Positions 1 through 11,214 of a DNA stretch of 64,000 nt are shown in pieces. The DNA is from Neoceratodus forsteri (lineage: Eukaryota > Chordata > Ceratodontiformes > Ceratodontidae): contig CM057451.1 of the NCBI GenBank assembly GCA_016271365.2, positions 366,007,501 through 366,071,500 on the forward strand, written 5' to 3'. The translations under genes were made by a program, and so were the position numbers. Positions within the stretch are counted from its first letter, which is position 1. Every line of letters begins with the position of its first letter. The notes under the pieces were generated by a model, which had not been told where the DNA came from, ran no database searches, and saw nothing but the letters and a program-made list of their open reading frames with translations.

Positions 1-596
1 TTCATCACAACGGTAGAACATTTAGACTCAGTCTGTGATGTGTGGCATGGTGCCACTTTCTGCTTGGATCATGCACCCCTATACATTAAGATGGACTTGG
101 GGGCACAATACAAGCTAACCAATTGGCATCTGAACCTTGCTCATCTCCAAGATTCAGAGTTTCTCAAACTGATCCAAGAGGCTGTACCCAGAATTAAACA
201 AGATAACACACAACAGAAAGTTGCCCCCACAATTTTGTGGGATACTTTAAAAGTAGTCTTAAGGGGAGAGATCATACAGTTTTCTGCCAAAAAAAAAAAA
301 AGAGAGGGAAAAACATATAAGGACTTACAAGAGGAACTAGTACACCTACAGCATTGGCCAGACCAAAACAACTGCATAACACAACGACGTCTAAGAACAG
401 TAAAACAAGAACTCCAAAAAATAATAGACCAGTCCATAGAGCAAACGTTATTTTATTTAAAGTTAAGACAACATGAGGGGGAGCCTAAGGCCTCACGAAA
501 TCTAGCAAGAAAACTGAGAGAACAGAGAATCAGAGCGAACATAACGAGTATGGTAGATCCTAAAACAGGGAGATTAGTAAAGAGACCCCAGGAAAA
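1..596 (+). mobile_element. L1-type LINE (L1-1), ORF2 linker segment, cut by DIRS copy A
   Basis: The plus-strand frame from 40 to about 600 encodes a lysine/glutamine-rich helical stretch with many short direct repeats of charged residues. This is the usual character of the region between endonuclease and reverse transcriptase in L1 ORF2. The frame reads into DIRS terminal repeat at about 597 and the LINE resumes at 6484 with sequence that fits as its continuation, followed by a recognisable L1 RT. The 5' end, ORF1 and endonuclease lie outside the window. The assignment rests mainly on the continuation downstream. Confidence 0.8.
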
Positions 597-832
597 TGGA
601 AATTACCTACCAATCGTAATTCTTGATCTTCTTGGATGAAGTCTCCACCACTCATTCACACTAATGGGATCTATGCTGGAGGCGTAGGACCCAGCGGGAG
701 CAAACTTTTTCGCAGGAGGGCTGGCGCCAGAGATGGGGCCGCGAGGAGCGTCACCACAAGCCTCTGCTCGTGAGGCAATGACTATCTCAACATCGACCCT
801 CCAACCGCCTCAGTACCTTTTTTCTGAGGAGG
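597..832 (-). repeat. Copy A left (3') inverted terminal repeat
   Basis: It is complementary, with indels, to 6297-6483. It opens with the mini-hairpin motif ATTAC...GTAAT shared by most DIRS termini here. The shared blocks include the CCACCACTCATTCAC and GGACCCAGCGGGAGCAAAC segments. Confidence 0.88.
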
Positions 833-994
833 TGCAGCATAACTAACCTAGAGGGCTAGCCTAACCAAAAACCGAACATGAGATAGTCCGGAAGACCTGT
901 ATAAGAAGGGTCAAGAAAGAAGTCTTCACAGCCTAAAGATTGAGGGAGTGAAGACCAACAACAGAGGTGAGCTCGGGGGATGGTGGGTGGGCGT

Positions 995-1104
995 GTGAAT
1001 GAGTGGTGGAGACTTCATCCAAGATCATCAAGAATTACGTGGAAGTACGTAATTTCCACATCTTCCTGGACATAAAGTCTCCACCACTCATTCACACTAA
1101 TGGG
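995..1104 (-). repeat. Copy A internal complementary region (ICR)
   Basis: 995-1059 is the reverse complement of the left end of the element and 1060-1104 is the reverse complement of the right end, placed back to back. This head-to-tail junction is what DIRS elements use as template for joining the ends of the circular intermediate. It lies just downstream of the recombinase frame. Confidence 0.9.
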
Positions 1105-1205
1105 AGAGTACCAAGCTAATAATCCCTGAGAGGCGCCAGGAGAGACAAGAGCTCACAAATTTAGGACAGAAGTCCATTAAGGATGGTTCTGCCAAACGAA
1201 AAATG

Positions 1206-2531
1206 TCATCTGGCATGGACATCCAGGGCATAGTGTTTGACGAAAATATGCACTGAGCTCCAGGTAGCCGCATTGCAAATATCTGCAATGGGCACGTTGC
1301 AGATTTCTGCCAGGAAGGCCGCGACCACTCTAGTGGAGTGAGCATACACTCTACCTTCCAGCTTAATCTGCACCATGAAATAACAGTGGCGAAGGCATGC
1401 CACCAGCCACGCTGAAATACATCTGATAGCGACAGGTTGACCCAGCCGGGTCTCGCTGAAAGAAATAAGCAGTTGTTGAGCTTTGCAAAAATTTTTGTTC
1501 TATCTAAACAGAAACGCAAAGCTCTTTTGACATCCAAGGAATGAAGAGAACGCTCCCCTTCATTTTGGAAGTTCGCAAAGTAGGTAGGAAGGACCAAAGG
1601 TTGGTTTAGATGGAATTCTGAAACAACCTTAGGGAGAAACTTAGAATGGGTCCTAAGAACTACTTTGTCTTTATGAAACACAGTATACGGAGGGTCTGTG
1701 ACCAAAGCATGTATCTCAGAGACCCTGCGGGCCGAGGTAATGGCCACCAGGAAGGCCGTCTTCCAAGTGAGAAATTTCACCTCACAGGTAGCTAGAGGCT
1801 CGAAAGGTTTTCCAGTGAGCATGTCTAGCACAAGATTAATGTCCCAGGCTGCGACTGGACGTCTGACAGGAGGTCTCGTATGCAGAATACCCTTAAGAAA
1901 CCTCTTAACCACAAGTAACTGAACCTGTGACAACGAAAGTACTGGCTCATGATAAGCTGAAATGGCACAAAGGTGAACCTTGACTATAGAGTATCGCAGA
2001 CCTGAATTTAAGAGGTCTAAAAGGTACTCTAGAACTTTATTTGGTGGGCAGGGAAAAGGAGTCAGAGGATTTTGCACACCAGAGCGAAAAACGCTTCCAT
2101 TTGGCTGTGTAAGTTTTCCTAGTGGCTGGCTTGCGCGCAGCCAGTAGTATATCTGAAATTCTGCGAGAGACATTGAACATGTTCACTTCTATCTCTTCAG
2201 GAGCCAAGCGTGACGGTGAAGCGATCTCAGATTGGGATGGACCACAGGCCCCCGAGTCAGGAGGTTCGTTTGAAGGGGAAGTGCTTTCGGAGAGGTTACC
2301 GACATACTGTTGAGTAACAGAAACCATATCTGTCGAGGCCAGAAGGGAGCAATGAGGATCATTTTGTCCCCGGACTCGAACTTGAGAAGTACCCTCTGAA
2401 CTAGAGGAAGAGGCGGAAAGGCATATAGAAAGCATTTTGTCCACTGCAGCCGAACGCATCCTGACAGAAAATGCCAGGCCCTGGATTTCTGGAGCAGAAG
2501 AGAGGCAGTTTTGTGTTGAGTGGGGATGCAA
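1206..2531 (-). pseudogene. Copy A tyrosine recombinase (broken)
   Basis: This is the DIRS tyrosine recombinase, which inserts the circular DNA copy into the genome. It begins inside the end of pol in another frame. The N-terminal half (about 2400-2040) carries the conserved Lys-Trp-Lys-Arg-Phe segment. The next frame (2173 onward) holds the catalytic Arg in Ile-Thr-Ser-Ala-Arg-Arg. The last frame (1403-1206) holds the His-Ser-Thr-Arg box and the nucleophilic Tyr in Lys-His-Tyr. All R-H-R-Y residues are present, but frameshifts near 2040 and 1420 split the gene in three, so no active enzyme can be read. The exact start is uncertain because of the overlap. Confidence 0.88.
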
Positions 2532-4119
2532 AAAGGTCCAGGTCTGGAGTTCCCCACTCTGCGAATAGTGACTGAACTACGGTTGAGTCGAGAGACCACT
2601 CGTGAGGATCTGTCTCTGTTCTGCTGAGACAGTCTGCCAGTTTGTTCTGCACTCCCGGCAGGCGGACTGCCTGAATTAGAGCCTTGTGCTCTAAGCACCA
2701 TTCCCACACTCTCATCTCTTCCCTACATAAGGGGTAAGAGTGAGCACCGCCCTGCTTGTTGATGTAATACATCACTGCTTTGTTGTCTGTTTGAAGGAGA
2801 ATGTTCTTGTGACAGAGAATGTCCTTCAAAGCCCAGACTGCATGAAGGACGGCCCTCATTTCTAGGACATTTATGTGAAGCTGGGACTCTTCCTGAGTCC
2901 ATGTACCTTTAGTGTGGCGAGTCTGACAGTGAGCTCCCCGCCCCATCAGGGACGTGTCCGTGGTAATGGAAATCTGATGTTCAAGGGGAGCAAAGGGATA
3001 CCCTTTCAGAAGGTTGTCCTCTTGCAACCACCAGGTGAGTGACTTCTTCAGAGGTTCTGTCACCTTGATGAGAAAGGACTGAGGGTGAGTGGTAGGAGAC
3101 CACTGAGTACTGAGCATCCACTGAGAGGTTCTCATGTGCAGGCGTGCTAGGGGTACAGTGAACACCGAGGATGCCATGAGACTTAGCATCCGCTGCATCG
3201 AGATAGCTTTTACTGAGCTGTTCTCTCTGATGTATTGGGCCATCTGCAGAATATCGGTCCTTCTGTCCTCTGGTAGAAAAGCTTTCGCACAGGAGGTGTC
3301 CAGAAGAGTGCCTATGAAAAGAAGCCTCTGGGAGGGCTGCAGCTGTGATTTCGTGAGATTTAGTAGGACTCCCATGGACGTGAGAAAGTCTGAGGCCGTG
3401 GCAACGGTGTCGAGGGTTCCCTGCCTGGAAGAGCTTGCTAGAAGCCAGTCGTTCAGGTATGGGAACACTTGTATTCTGATTTTTCTGAGATGCACTGCGA
3501 GTATTGCACAACACTTTGTAAAAACTCGTGGCGCCGAGGACAGCCCAAAGGGCAGGACTCTGAATTGATAATACTGGCCCAAAGCCACGAACCTCAGGTA
3601 TTTGTGATGTCTTGGGTGAATAGGGATATGCTGGTAAGCATCCTGCATGCCCAGGGAGGCTAACCAGTCGTGCTGATGAAGCAAAGGTAACAGGGTTCCT
3701 AGCGATATAATTTTGAATTTCTCTTTGGGAAGAAATGTGTTTAATTTTCTGAGGTCCAAAATGGGGCGCATGCCCCCGGTTTTCTTTGGAACCAGAAAGT
3801 AATGGGAGTAGAACCCTGTGTTCCTTTGATCCAGCAGAACTACTTCCACTGCCCTGCTGTTCAGAAGGCCTTGCATCTCGGAGGCGAGAAGTTCTGACTG
3901 AAGTACTGACAGCCTGGGCTGTTGTCTGGGGGGACGATCCGGAGAGGTCTCTAAAAGATTGAGAGAATACCCCTCGCGGATTATCCGGAGGACCCATTTG
4001 TCGGATGTTATGGACTTCCACCGATTGTAGAATTGAGTCAGACAACCTCCCACCGCTGAGGAAGAATCCCCCTCGGGCAGATGAGGTGGGACTTGGGCCA
4101 ACAACTCAGAAGGTGGCAC
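2189..4119 (-). pseudogene. Copy A pol: reverse transcriptase, RNase H, Dam-like domain
   Basis: An uninterrupted 572-codon frame runs from 4119 to 2401. A neighbouring frame carries the end of the gene to 2189. The RT fingers/palm occupy about residues 100-270, with the Phe-Gly-Leu-Ser-Ser-Ala-Pro-Arg-Val-Phe motif. RNase H follows at about residues 380-500, and then a Trp-Gly-Thr-Pro...Asp-Leu-Phe-Ala segment resembling phage-type Dam adenine methyltransferase. Two RT catalytic sites are lost: motif A reads Ser-Leu-Gly-Met where the family has Ser-Leu-Asp, and motif C reads Tyr-Leu-Asn-Asp instead of Tyr-Leu-Asp-Asp. The enzyme would be inactive although the frame is long. Confidence 0.9.
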
Positions 4120-4206
4120 TGGGTGCTTTGGGCCCTTGCGCCTTCTGTTGCATTTTCTTTTGAGGCTGAGGGGCTTGGTTTTTATTGAACCCCCCCTGCC
4201 TTTGCC

Positions 4207-6124
4207 TCAAAAGGACTGACAGTTATGAAACTGGCGTTTTTTAACTGCCCCTCGAGAGGGAGCAGGAGGAGGTTGAGCCAATTTAATGGCTGACCTAGTC
4301 GTTTGTGTGGCCTCTAGAGCCTGTTCTACTTGAGAGTCAAAGAGATACACACCATCTAAGGGGAACGACATGACCTGTTGCTGGGCATCATTCGTGAAAC
4401 CTGAAATGCGCAGCCAGGAATGGCGGTGGGTACAAATGCCCACCGCCGCCGCTCGCAAGGCTGTATCGAAGGCGTCCATAGCTGCTTTAACCTGCTGGTT
4501 GTTGGACCCGATACCCCTGGTTATGGCTTAAAGAAGCTCTGAATTAGCGTCCGAGTCCGGTAGAGCTTCAACCATTTGTTTGAGCGAATGCCAAAGAATA
4601 TACTCATATTGAGAGAAATAGCCCTGGTAGCTGGCGATACGCATACCCAGGGTGGATGTAGCAAAGACTCTTTTACCTAAAGTATCTATCTTATGAGATT
4701 CTTTGTTTATAGGTCGAGCTGTAGTAGTCTGAGAAAGGACAACCTTATTATTCTCTGCCAAGACTACAGTAGGATCCGCAAAGGCTTGGGAGGACAAAAT
4801 AGGTTCATCCTTGGGAGCAGCATACTTCCTATCTATGGACTTAGCCACAGAAGGAATGAGAGCAGGATTATTTCATACCATTTGAGAAAGCGTCTCAAAG
4901 GAGGGTTGTACTGGGGGAGTTAAAACCATAGGGATGTCCAGAACATGAAGGTATTGGAGTCTTAAAAGCTTCCCAGGATCGATGTCCATAGTCTGGAGAG
5001 AAAGAGTGGAATTCAAATTTCTCAACACAGACTTAAAAGACAGGTCCTCGACCACAGGCTCTGTAACAGGATTAGGTCCTGCTCCTTCCACATCTTCACC
5101 CAGTCTAAGATCTGGGTCAGGCTCAATATCATCTCTTGACAGTCCAGGAGGGACTGTATGGACAGGAAAGGAATGAAAATCAGCAGGAAAAGAGGAAGGA
5201 AAAGAATTCGGAGAGGGGAAACCCTGAAGATTGGCAGACGAAAAGCCCGGCCTCAGCGCTGAAGAAGAACACGGTGCCGAAAGGCCGCACAATGCCGACA
5301 AAGCAGATGGCACTGAAGAAGAACATGGCGCTGAAAAGCCGCATGGCACCGAAGACAACGCTGAAGGGTACATGGCAACAAGAAACTCAGCGCCCGAAAA
5401 ACCACGGCGCCCGAAGAAAGCACTGACAGGCGCATCGGTGCCGAGCGACCCACCAACGCCGAGGACACCAACTCAGGGCCCTGAAAATTCGGATTTGAGG
5501 GGAAAGAAGAAAGAATACCAGGAGATAGAGGCATCGATGTGGCCCCTTTCGCCGCAGCCATGTGAGGGGGGAAAACACCTGAGCGCGGAGTCGAGGCACC
5601 GAAGAGAGCGCTGCATGACCAGGAAGGCCCAATCGCCCTGCCCAATCTCCTGAAGAACCTGAAGGCCCCGGAGTGACCGGGCCAGGCAGCTGGACCAACC
5701 TCTGAGCCCACTGCTCCATAAGAGCGGCCCACTGATGAAACTGCTCATCGGAAGTCCTAGCAGAAGGCGGGGAAGGACTCCAATGCCGAAGAGGTCGGTG
5801 ACCAGAAACAGAAAACAGCGACTCCGAATGAGGAGACCGGTAACTGACCCCAATGACCAACCGTCGACACGCAGACATATCAGAAGGCGACCTTGAGTGA
5901 TGCCTTCTCTTTCTTGACCTACGGGCCGAAGAGGAGCTCGAGGCCAAATGGTGCAGAGAATGCGACCGTTTTCTTTTATGCATTTGGGGGGACCGCCCTT
6001 CCCCTCAGGCACTGGACCGTCTGTTGTCAGACACCCCCTCAGGAGAAGGCGATGGACCGGACCCAGCCTGGCTGACTGAACAGCTTTCATACGAAGTCTC
6101 CCTACAGTCACCTGACCCACTCAT
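4207..6124 (-). pseudogene. Copy A gag (broken)
   Basis: The start is taken at 6124 because the leader before it matches copy G. The frame is interrupted, and pieces lie at about 5983-5387, 5373-4873, 4848-4528 and 4479-4207. The N-terminal part is Arg/Ser-rich and basic. The middle is Pro/Ser-rich and probably disordered. The C-terminal part is a helical domain with the Ser-Lys-Ile-Asp, Ala-Ser-Tyr and Arg-His-Ser-Trp-Leu-Arg motifs of the DIRS gag domain from which the LAP2-alpha C-terminal region is thought to derive. I do not see the N-terminal Cys/His finger found in the other families here. Confidence 0.75.
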
Positions 6125-6296
6125 GGTCGACTCCCTCAATGTAGGCTGAAATTTCTTTCTTTAATAAGAATAAATTATCGTAAGTGGTACTTTATTCGAA
6201 AAATACTACAAAATAAAAAAAAATGAAAACTATGCTGCTAGTTTGAAGTCTGACTCCTGGCAGGCGAGCAACGTCGTCACTGAAACGCACTCGACG

Positions 6297-6483
6297 ACGG
6301 GAAAAAAGGAACTGAGGTGGTTGGAGCGTCGATGCCCAGATAGTCATTGCCACATGAGCAGAGGCTCACCCATCTCTAGCGCCGGCCCTCCTGCAAAAAA
6401 GTTTGCTCCCGCTGGGTCCTAGCGCCTCCGGCGTAGATCCCATTAGCGTGAATGAGTGGTGGAGAGTTTACGTCCAGGAAGAT
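6297..6483 (-). repeat. Copy A right (5') inverted terminal repeat
   Basis: It is the reverse complement of the left terminal repeat and ends at GTCCAGGAAGAT. The L1 frame resumes right after it. Confidence 0.88.
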
Positions 6484-7760
6484 TTAGACTTATTGTACAG
6501 CAGTTTTATCACAAATTGTATACCAAAGAAGAGGAAATCCCCATGGATACCATCAAAACTTACAGAGTTTACCAATACCATGTATTACCCCACAACAGGC
6601 CGAGGCCCTGCTGACACCAATTAGAGGGGGAGAATTACTCCAAGTTCTTAAAAAAGCCCAATCCCTTAAGGCACCAGGCCCGGATGGGTATCCCTCCGAA
6701 TTTTATAACAAATTCAAGAAACTTCTACTCCCCATACTACTTCCAGCTCTGCATGCCATCCAGGAAGGAGAGCCCCCCCCCCACATGGCAATATGCAACC
6801 ATATCAGCCATACCCAAACCTCAGAAAGATCTTAAATACCCTGCCTCATATCGTCCCATTTCAATGCTAAATTATGACTACAAGTTGTTCATGTTGGCTA
6901 TGGCCTCTAGAATAGATAATTTGCTGCCAGCTATCATTGACCCAGATCAAGTGGGCTTCATCGAGGGCAGACAGGCCCATGATGCTATACGACGTACACT
7001 TCTCCTAACAGATTATGCCACAGAAAGACAAATTCCCTTAGTACTATTGGGACTAGACGCTGAAAAGGCGTTCGACCGGGTCAGCTGGTCATTTCTATGG
7101 CAGACCCTGGGGCACTTTGGATTCCCAGAACAAATCATAAAACAGTTACAAAATATATATATATATATATACCTCCTAAAGCGAATGTTAAGGTGGATGG
7201 GGCACTGTCGGAGGTATTCCAGCTCTCCAGGGGCACTCGCCAAGGATGCCCAATGTCACTAATGCTATTTGCTTTATATCTCGAACCTCTGGCTATTGCC
7301 ATTAGATCTGCACAGGGAATAGAGGACCTGCCTCCGGGGCACGTCGGCAGAAGATATCACTCTTTGCAGACAATATTCTTTTGGCACTTACAGAACCTGA
7401 ATAGTCTATCCCAGAGGTCTGGAAACAACTACAAGCATTTGGCAAATTAGCAGGGTACAAAATAAATAAAACAAAAACAGAGGTATTAACCTACAACTAT
7501 TCCCCACCCTCCTATTTTAAAAATGACTTTCCCTTTAAGTGGCATAGACAAGAGATGAGATACCTGGGAATAAAGCTCACTAGAAGCCTCGTACATGCAG
7601 AACTACTAAATTTGAAACCCCTCACCCTAAAACTGGCAGAGGATCTGTCCCGTTGGTCACGTGTCCCGCTAAGTTTTTTAAGTAAAATAGATACAATTAA
7701 GCAGAATGTGTTCCCCCGTATACTATTTTTTCTTCAAACACTACCCTTCACCCTGACATG
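6484..7760 (+). pseudogene. L1-1 ORF2 reverse transcriptase segment
   Basis: Successive frames (6484-6624, 6684-7262, 7097-7450, 7555-7763) encode an L1-clade RT. Visible motifs are Ala-Pro-Gly-Pro-Asp-Gly, Tyr-Arg-Pro-Ile-Ser-Met-Leu-Asn, Asp-Ala-Glu-Lys-Ala-Phe-Asp-Arg and Gly-Thr-Arg-Gln-Gly-Cys-Pro. The catalytic loop reads Phe-Ala-Asp-Asn rather than Phe-Ala-Asp-Asp. A TA microsatellite at about 7151-7171 shifts the frame between Asp-Arg and Gly-Thr-Arg-Gln. It continues the LINE interrupted at 597 and is interrupted again at about 7761. Confidence 0.9.
7151..7171. repeat. (TA)n microsatellite inside L1-1 RT
   Basis: About ten TA units lie inside the coding sequence. The RT reading frame differs on the two sides, so the expansion arose after the L1 inserted. 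Confidence 0.9.
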
Positions 7761-8102
7761 GGGTTCAGTTAATTCATTTTCAATGGAAGTCTAAAACTTC
7801 CAGGAGTTCAAATCTGGAAGTCATTCCAATTTTTTAGAAGTCAAAATACTTCCAGGATCCCTCTTTTGAAAGCCAGTATTCTAGGATGAACAAATTTATG
7901 GATGTTAACATAATAGATTAGTGGTAAAATACAATTTCTTTTAGAAAAATCCATAATTTCTGACTTCCATGCTTGCAGTTTTGGAAGTCATCTAATTTTT
8001 GGTTTCACAACTGGAAGTCAATGACTTCCTCCCTCTTTATTTTGTAAGTTTTTGCCTTATTTTTTGAAGTCAAATACTCCCAAAATAGAATTAACTGAAG
8101 CC
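7761..8102. mobile_element. Small inverted-repeat (MITE-like) element in L1-1
   Basis: It is bounded by a perfect 12-bp inverted pair, TTCAGTTAATTC at 7764-7775 and GAATTAACTGAA at 8088-8099. L1 coding sequence stops before it and resumes after it. The interior is AT-rich and full of GGAAGT/ACTTCC words in both orientations, so it can fold on itself. There is no ORF. A target duplication is not clear. A non-autonomous DNA transposon is the simplest reading. Confidence 0.65.
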
Positions 8103-9632
8103 TCGACCCCGACCAAAACATATTTCCAGGCGTGGGACAGAATGATCTCACATTTTGTTTGGGATGGAAAAAAAAAAAAAAAACAGAATTAGCTACTCTG
8201 TTCAGTAGCTGGCTAGAGAAAAAGGTGGACTTAATCTCCCCGATCTTAGAAAATATGCGATGGTAGCACAGCTAAAAGTGGTTTTAAACTGGATAAACAA
8301 ACAATATAAAGCCCACTGGAAACAGTTAGAACTAACATGGGGAGATTTATTTAACACCTAGGAGCTTCTCTTTGGGACTCCTCCCAAGCGTCAGAGAGGA
8401 ACAAACTTCCCGAAATTGACCAGGGAACCCTTAAAAACATGGCTTAAGGTCAGTAATGACTATTTAACATTCCCAGAGAAAGTGTTTCTGGGTGCACTGA
8501 AATACAATGCAGAATTCCTTGCAGGTCCTTTGGGCCCATATTTAGCCTAATGGCAGAGAGCCCCCAAATACTACAGATTCTACAAGCACATATCAGAGGT
8601 ACAACCTCAGATCACTTAATTAGTAAAATATATAAGGCTTTAAATAAAAGACAGGAGACTCGACCAACTCGGTCAGACTTAGATGGGTGCAGGAACTGCA
8701 GGTGTTAATACCAGAGCTGGCTTGGTATGAGTCTGCATTGCCAGCCTTAAAAACTTTCTCCTCCCCATACTGGCAGGAGTACATGTGGAAACTCAGGACT
8801 CGCTTCTTTCGTACTCCAGCCCTACTGGCTAATATGGGAGAATTGGGGGAAGGAAAGTGTTGTAGGGGGTGTGGGGAAGAAAAAGCAATCCAGAGTCATG
8901 TCCTTTGCCTATGTCCAATGTTATCCAAGTTTTGGTTGGAGATCCTCGAGGAGCTAGGGGCAATCTATGACACTCCCAATCTATTTACCCTCCCTTATGT
9001 ACTGACTTTTATTAAACCAGAAGGTCTGCGAATTGACAAGAACTCCTTAAAACAAATATCAAAATTCATAATAGCAGCCCACAAAATTACCACCAGACTG
9101 TGGTTCACAAATAAAATACCCATCAAAGAAGCCTGGCTAATCCTAACCAGGGAGATATATGCCCTCAAGCGACTCTCGGCCAAGATTATGGACAGAATAC
9201 AGAAATTTGATGTTCAATGGCAAAAATGGATCTCTTATCAACTAGATCATTATGATGATTTTGTTCTTTAAGCAGTCCACTGTTACGGTAATTTGGTCCT
9301 CTCTTGCCTAGAGGTGTCCCCTGGTCCTTGGCCTGAAGGGCCCTTCGATCCCCAAATAGGACCAAAAACATAAGGGGGAGGGGAGCGGGACCCACTGTGC
9401 TGTGTCAGCTGTTAATACCATAGCTCAAAGACAGTCTCTTAAATTTAGTAATAATGAGTTCCTGGAAATTGATCCAGTAAGCTGTTAATTTATTACCCCC
9501 CATTGTATCCACTAAAGCTTGTATGTAATATACTGTGATGTAACCACCTGTTAATTAATTTTTGCTGTATTGCTACCTGTAGAGTTGATGAACTCATATA
9601 CAGAATAAAAGATTGAATTAAAAAAAAAAAAA
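8103..9632 (+). pseudogene. L1-1 ORF2 C-terminal part, 3' UTR and poly(A)
   Basis: The start still shows L1 thumb/connection sequence (Phe-Val-Trp-Asp-Gly-Lys), followed by broken frames. An intact frame at 8687-9271 ends ORF2. It includes a Cys-x2-Gly-Cys-Gly...His-x4-Cys cluster typical of the L1 ORF2 C-terminus. About 350 bp of 3' UTR follows, then an AATAAA-like signal at 9602 and an A-run at 9620-9632 marking the 3' end. The 5' partner target duplication lies outside the window. Confidence 0.88.
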
Positions 9633-9783
9633 GAAGAGAGAGAGGCAACAGTCCTCCTTCTGAGAAGGCTCGCTCCTTCCCCATACAAGGCTCTGTAACC
9701 CATCTCTCAACAGACAGAAGTCTGGAGGAGAAAGGAGAAGGATTTTGGTCCAGCTGGGCCCAAGAAGAGGCACCAGGTGAGAA
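9633..9783 (-). mobile_element. Short spacer, probably part of gag-only DIRS copy F
   Basis: The 151 bp between the L1-1 poly(A) and copy C contain no gene. They are best explained as part of the segment between terminal repeat and ICR of copy F, into which L1-1 and then C inserted. The base composition and AG-rich words match 14152-14696. The assignment is inferential. Confidence 0.45.
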
Positions 9784-10008
9784 ATGAAAATGACGTACCT
9801 ACCGTAATTCTTGATTTTCTCTTGTATCTTCACCATTCATTACTGCTTGGGTGTAAGCCGGAGGCGCACATCCGACACGGGAATTTATTTTTTTATTTTT
9901 TGGGAGAAGGTCGGCGCTGATGGCACCACCCCCGAGAGTGATGCACTACATGGTGCGTGAGGGGCAGACATTAGGCGCTGCAGACTCCTCCTCCATCCCA
10001 ATTCTGTT
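9784..10008 (-). repeat. Copy C left inverted terminal repeat
   Basis: It is complementary to 13975-14151. It carries ACGTACCTACCGTAATTC near the end, then TCTTCACCATTCATTAC. Confidence 0.85.
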
Positions 10009-11070
10009 AGCCAGAGAGGCAAAATAATAATGAGAAAAAAGGAGAGCGAGGCAAGAGAGCCAAGGGATATATAAAGAAAAGGATATAAACTGAAAAAGGA
10101 ATAAGCTGATAGAGGACATGAAAGAGGAGAACCTACCCTATGGGACCTCAGGCCTCACTCCTGGGGTGGCTCTGAAGAAGGAACAGATAAGGTAAAGAGA
10201 GAGGAGGAGGAGGAAGAAGAAGAGAAAGAGAGGGAGATGTTGGGAAGAGGGAGAAGTTCTGCCAGGCTATGAAAATATGGCTTGTAGGCTCGTAAGCTCG
10301 GAATCAAGGAGAGGGAGCAAGAATCCCACTTAGCAAAAACTGGTGAAGAAGGTTCAACTGAACCTTTTGCACAGCTTAGTACACCAAAGGCAGACTCTCT
10401 GCACCTCCTGCCATCCCCAACCCCTTACACTCCAGCCGAGAGTTCACAGACTGCCAAGGCAGAAATCTGTTCTGAAGGAGAGCGCCCAACTAGGAAGGGG
10501 AAGGAAGCCCACTACCACCCTGTTACGTGCTAACACAGATGTGTGTGGAGAGAGGGGATGTATTTGAAGCCCTACAGAGGGCACCCCTTTGCGGAAAGAA
10601 CAGAGTGGGAACTCAGTCTGACTCTCCGAAGGCAAGGTAAAGAAGATTACCAGTTCAAGGCGACTGGAGTGCCAGGACAGCATTTAACTTAGCAGAGGCT
10701 AACGTAAATAGGAGATTCAGACATGCCAGGGGAGGACCTAGAAAAAGGAAGTGAACCATCTAAGGAATGGCTTCTTTACTTGTGAATTGAACAACATGGC
10801 TTAAGAAGGAGCCAAGAGGTCACCCTCAGGGGCAATTAGAAAGAGTTCCCTCAGGACAGAAATAAATCCTACTCCTTCCCCTCTCCTTCTCAGAGAAGTG
10901 GATCCGCTCAGAGAGAAGAACGGAAGGCTCAAAAAGTGTTTTTTTTTTTTTTAAATCTTTAGGCTTTAAGGCCAAGAAAGGAGGGGGGAGGAGGAACGAG
11001 CAGGGAGGAGGAGACACCGAGGAGGAGGCCGTGAGGGGAAGGGTGGGCGTGTATCAGTAACAGCTAATTT
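10009..11070 (-). other. Copy C segment between left terminal repeat and ICR, no gene
   Basis: About 1.06 kb of purine-rich sequence. Short ORFs occur on both strands but none shows a motif or a counterpart in E or F. It corresponds to the 3' untranslated part of the element. A poly-T run lies near 10940. Confidence 0.6.
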
Positions 11071-11152
11071 GAAGATACAGAGAAGATCAACAATTACGGT
11101 GAGTACGTAATTTCATATCTTCCTTGTCAATCTTCACCATTCATTACTACAG
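11071..11152 (-). repeat. Copy C ICR
   Basis: The reverse complements of the left and right ends are joined back to back. It contains the symmetrical core AATTACG-GTGAGTA-CGTAATT. Confidence 0.88.
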
Positions 11153-11214
11153 GTGAAGTACCAAGCCCCCCTGAAGGGGGACTAGGAAAACCCAGAGGGA
11201 ACAAAACCCTCAGC

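Larger units (their letters stand above)
597..6483 (-). mobile_element. DIRS-like retrotransposon, copy A (pol-bearing family, about 5.9 kb)
   Basis: In minus-strand sense the order is right terminal repeat (6483), gag, RT/RNase H/Dam-like domain, overlapping tyrosine recombinase, ICR (995-1104), left terminal repeat (597). This is the canonical DIRS1 arrangement. The ends are inverted repeats of about 190-230 bp sharing a block around CCACCACTCATTCAC. L1 ORF2 sequence lies directly on both sides, so the copy sits inside L1-1. All ORFs are broken and the RT has lost catalytic residues, so the copy is dead. It is the same family as copy G. Confidence 0.93.

Noticed and set aside
10343..10683. 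ORFs between the left end and ICR of copy C
   Set aside because: No counterpart in copies E or F and no motif. Regarded as untranslated element sequence.
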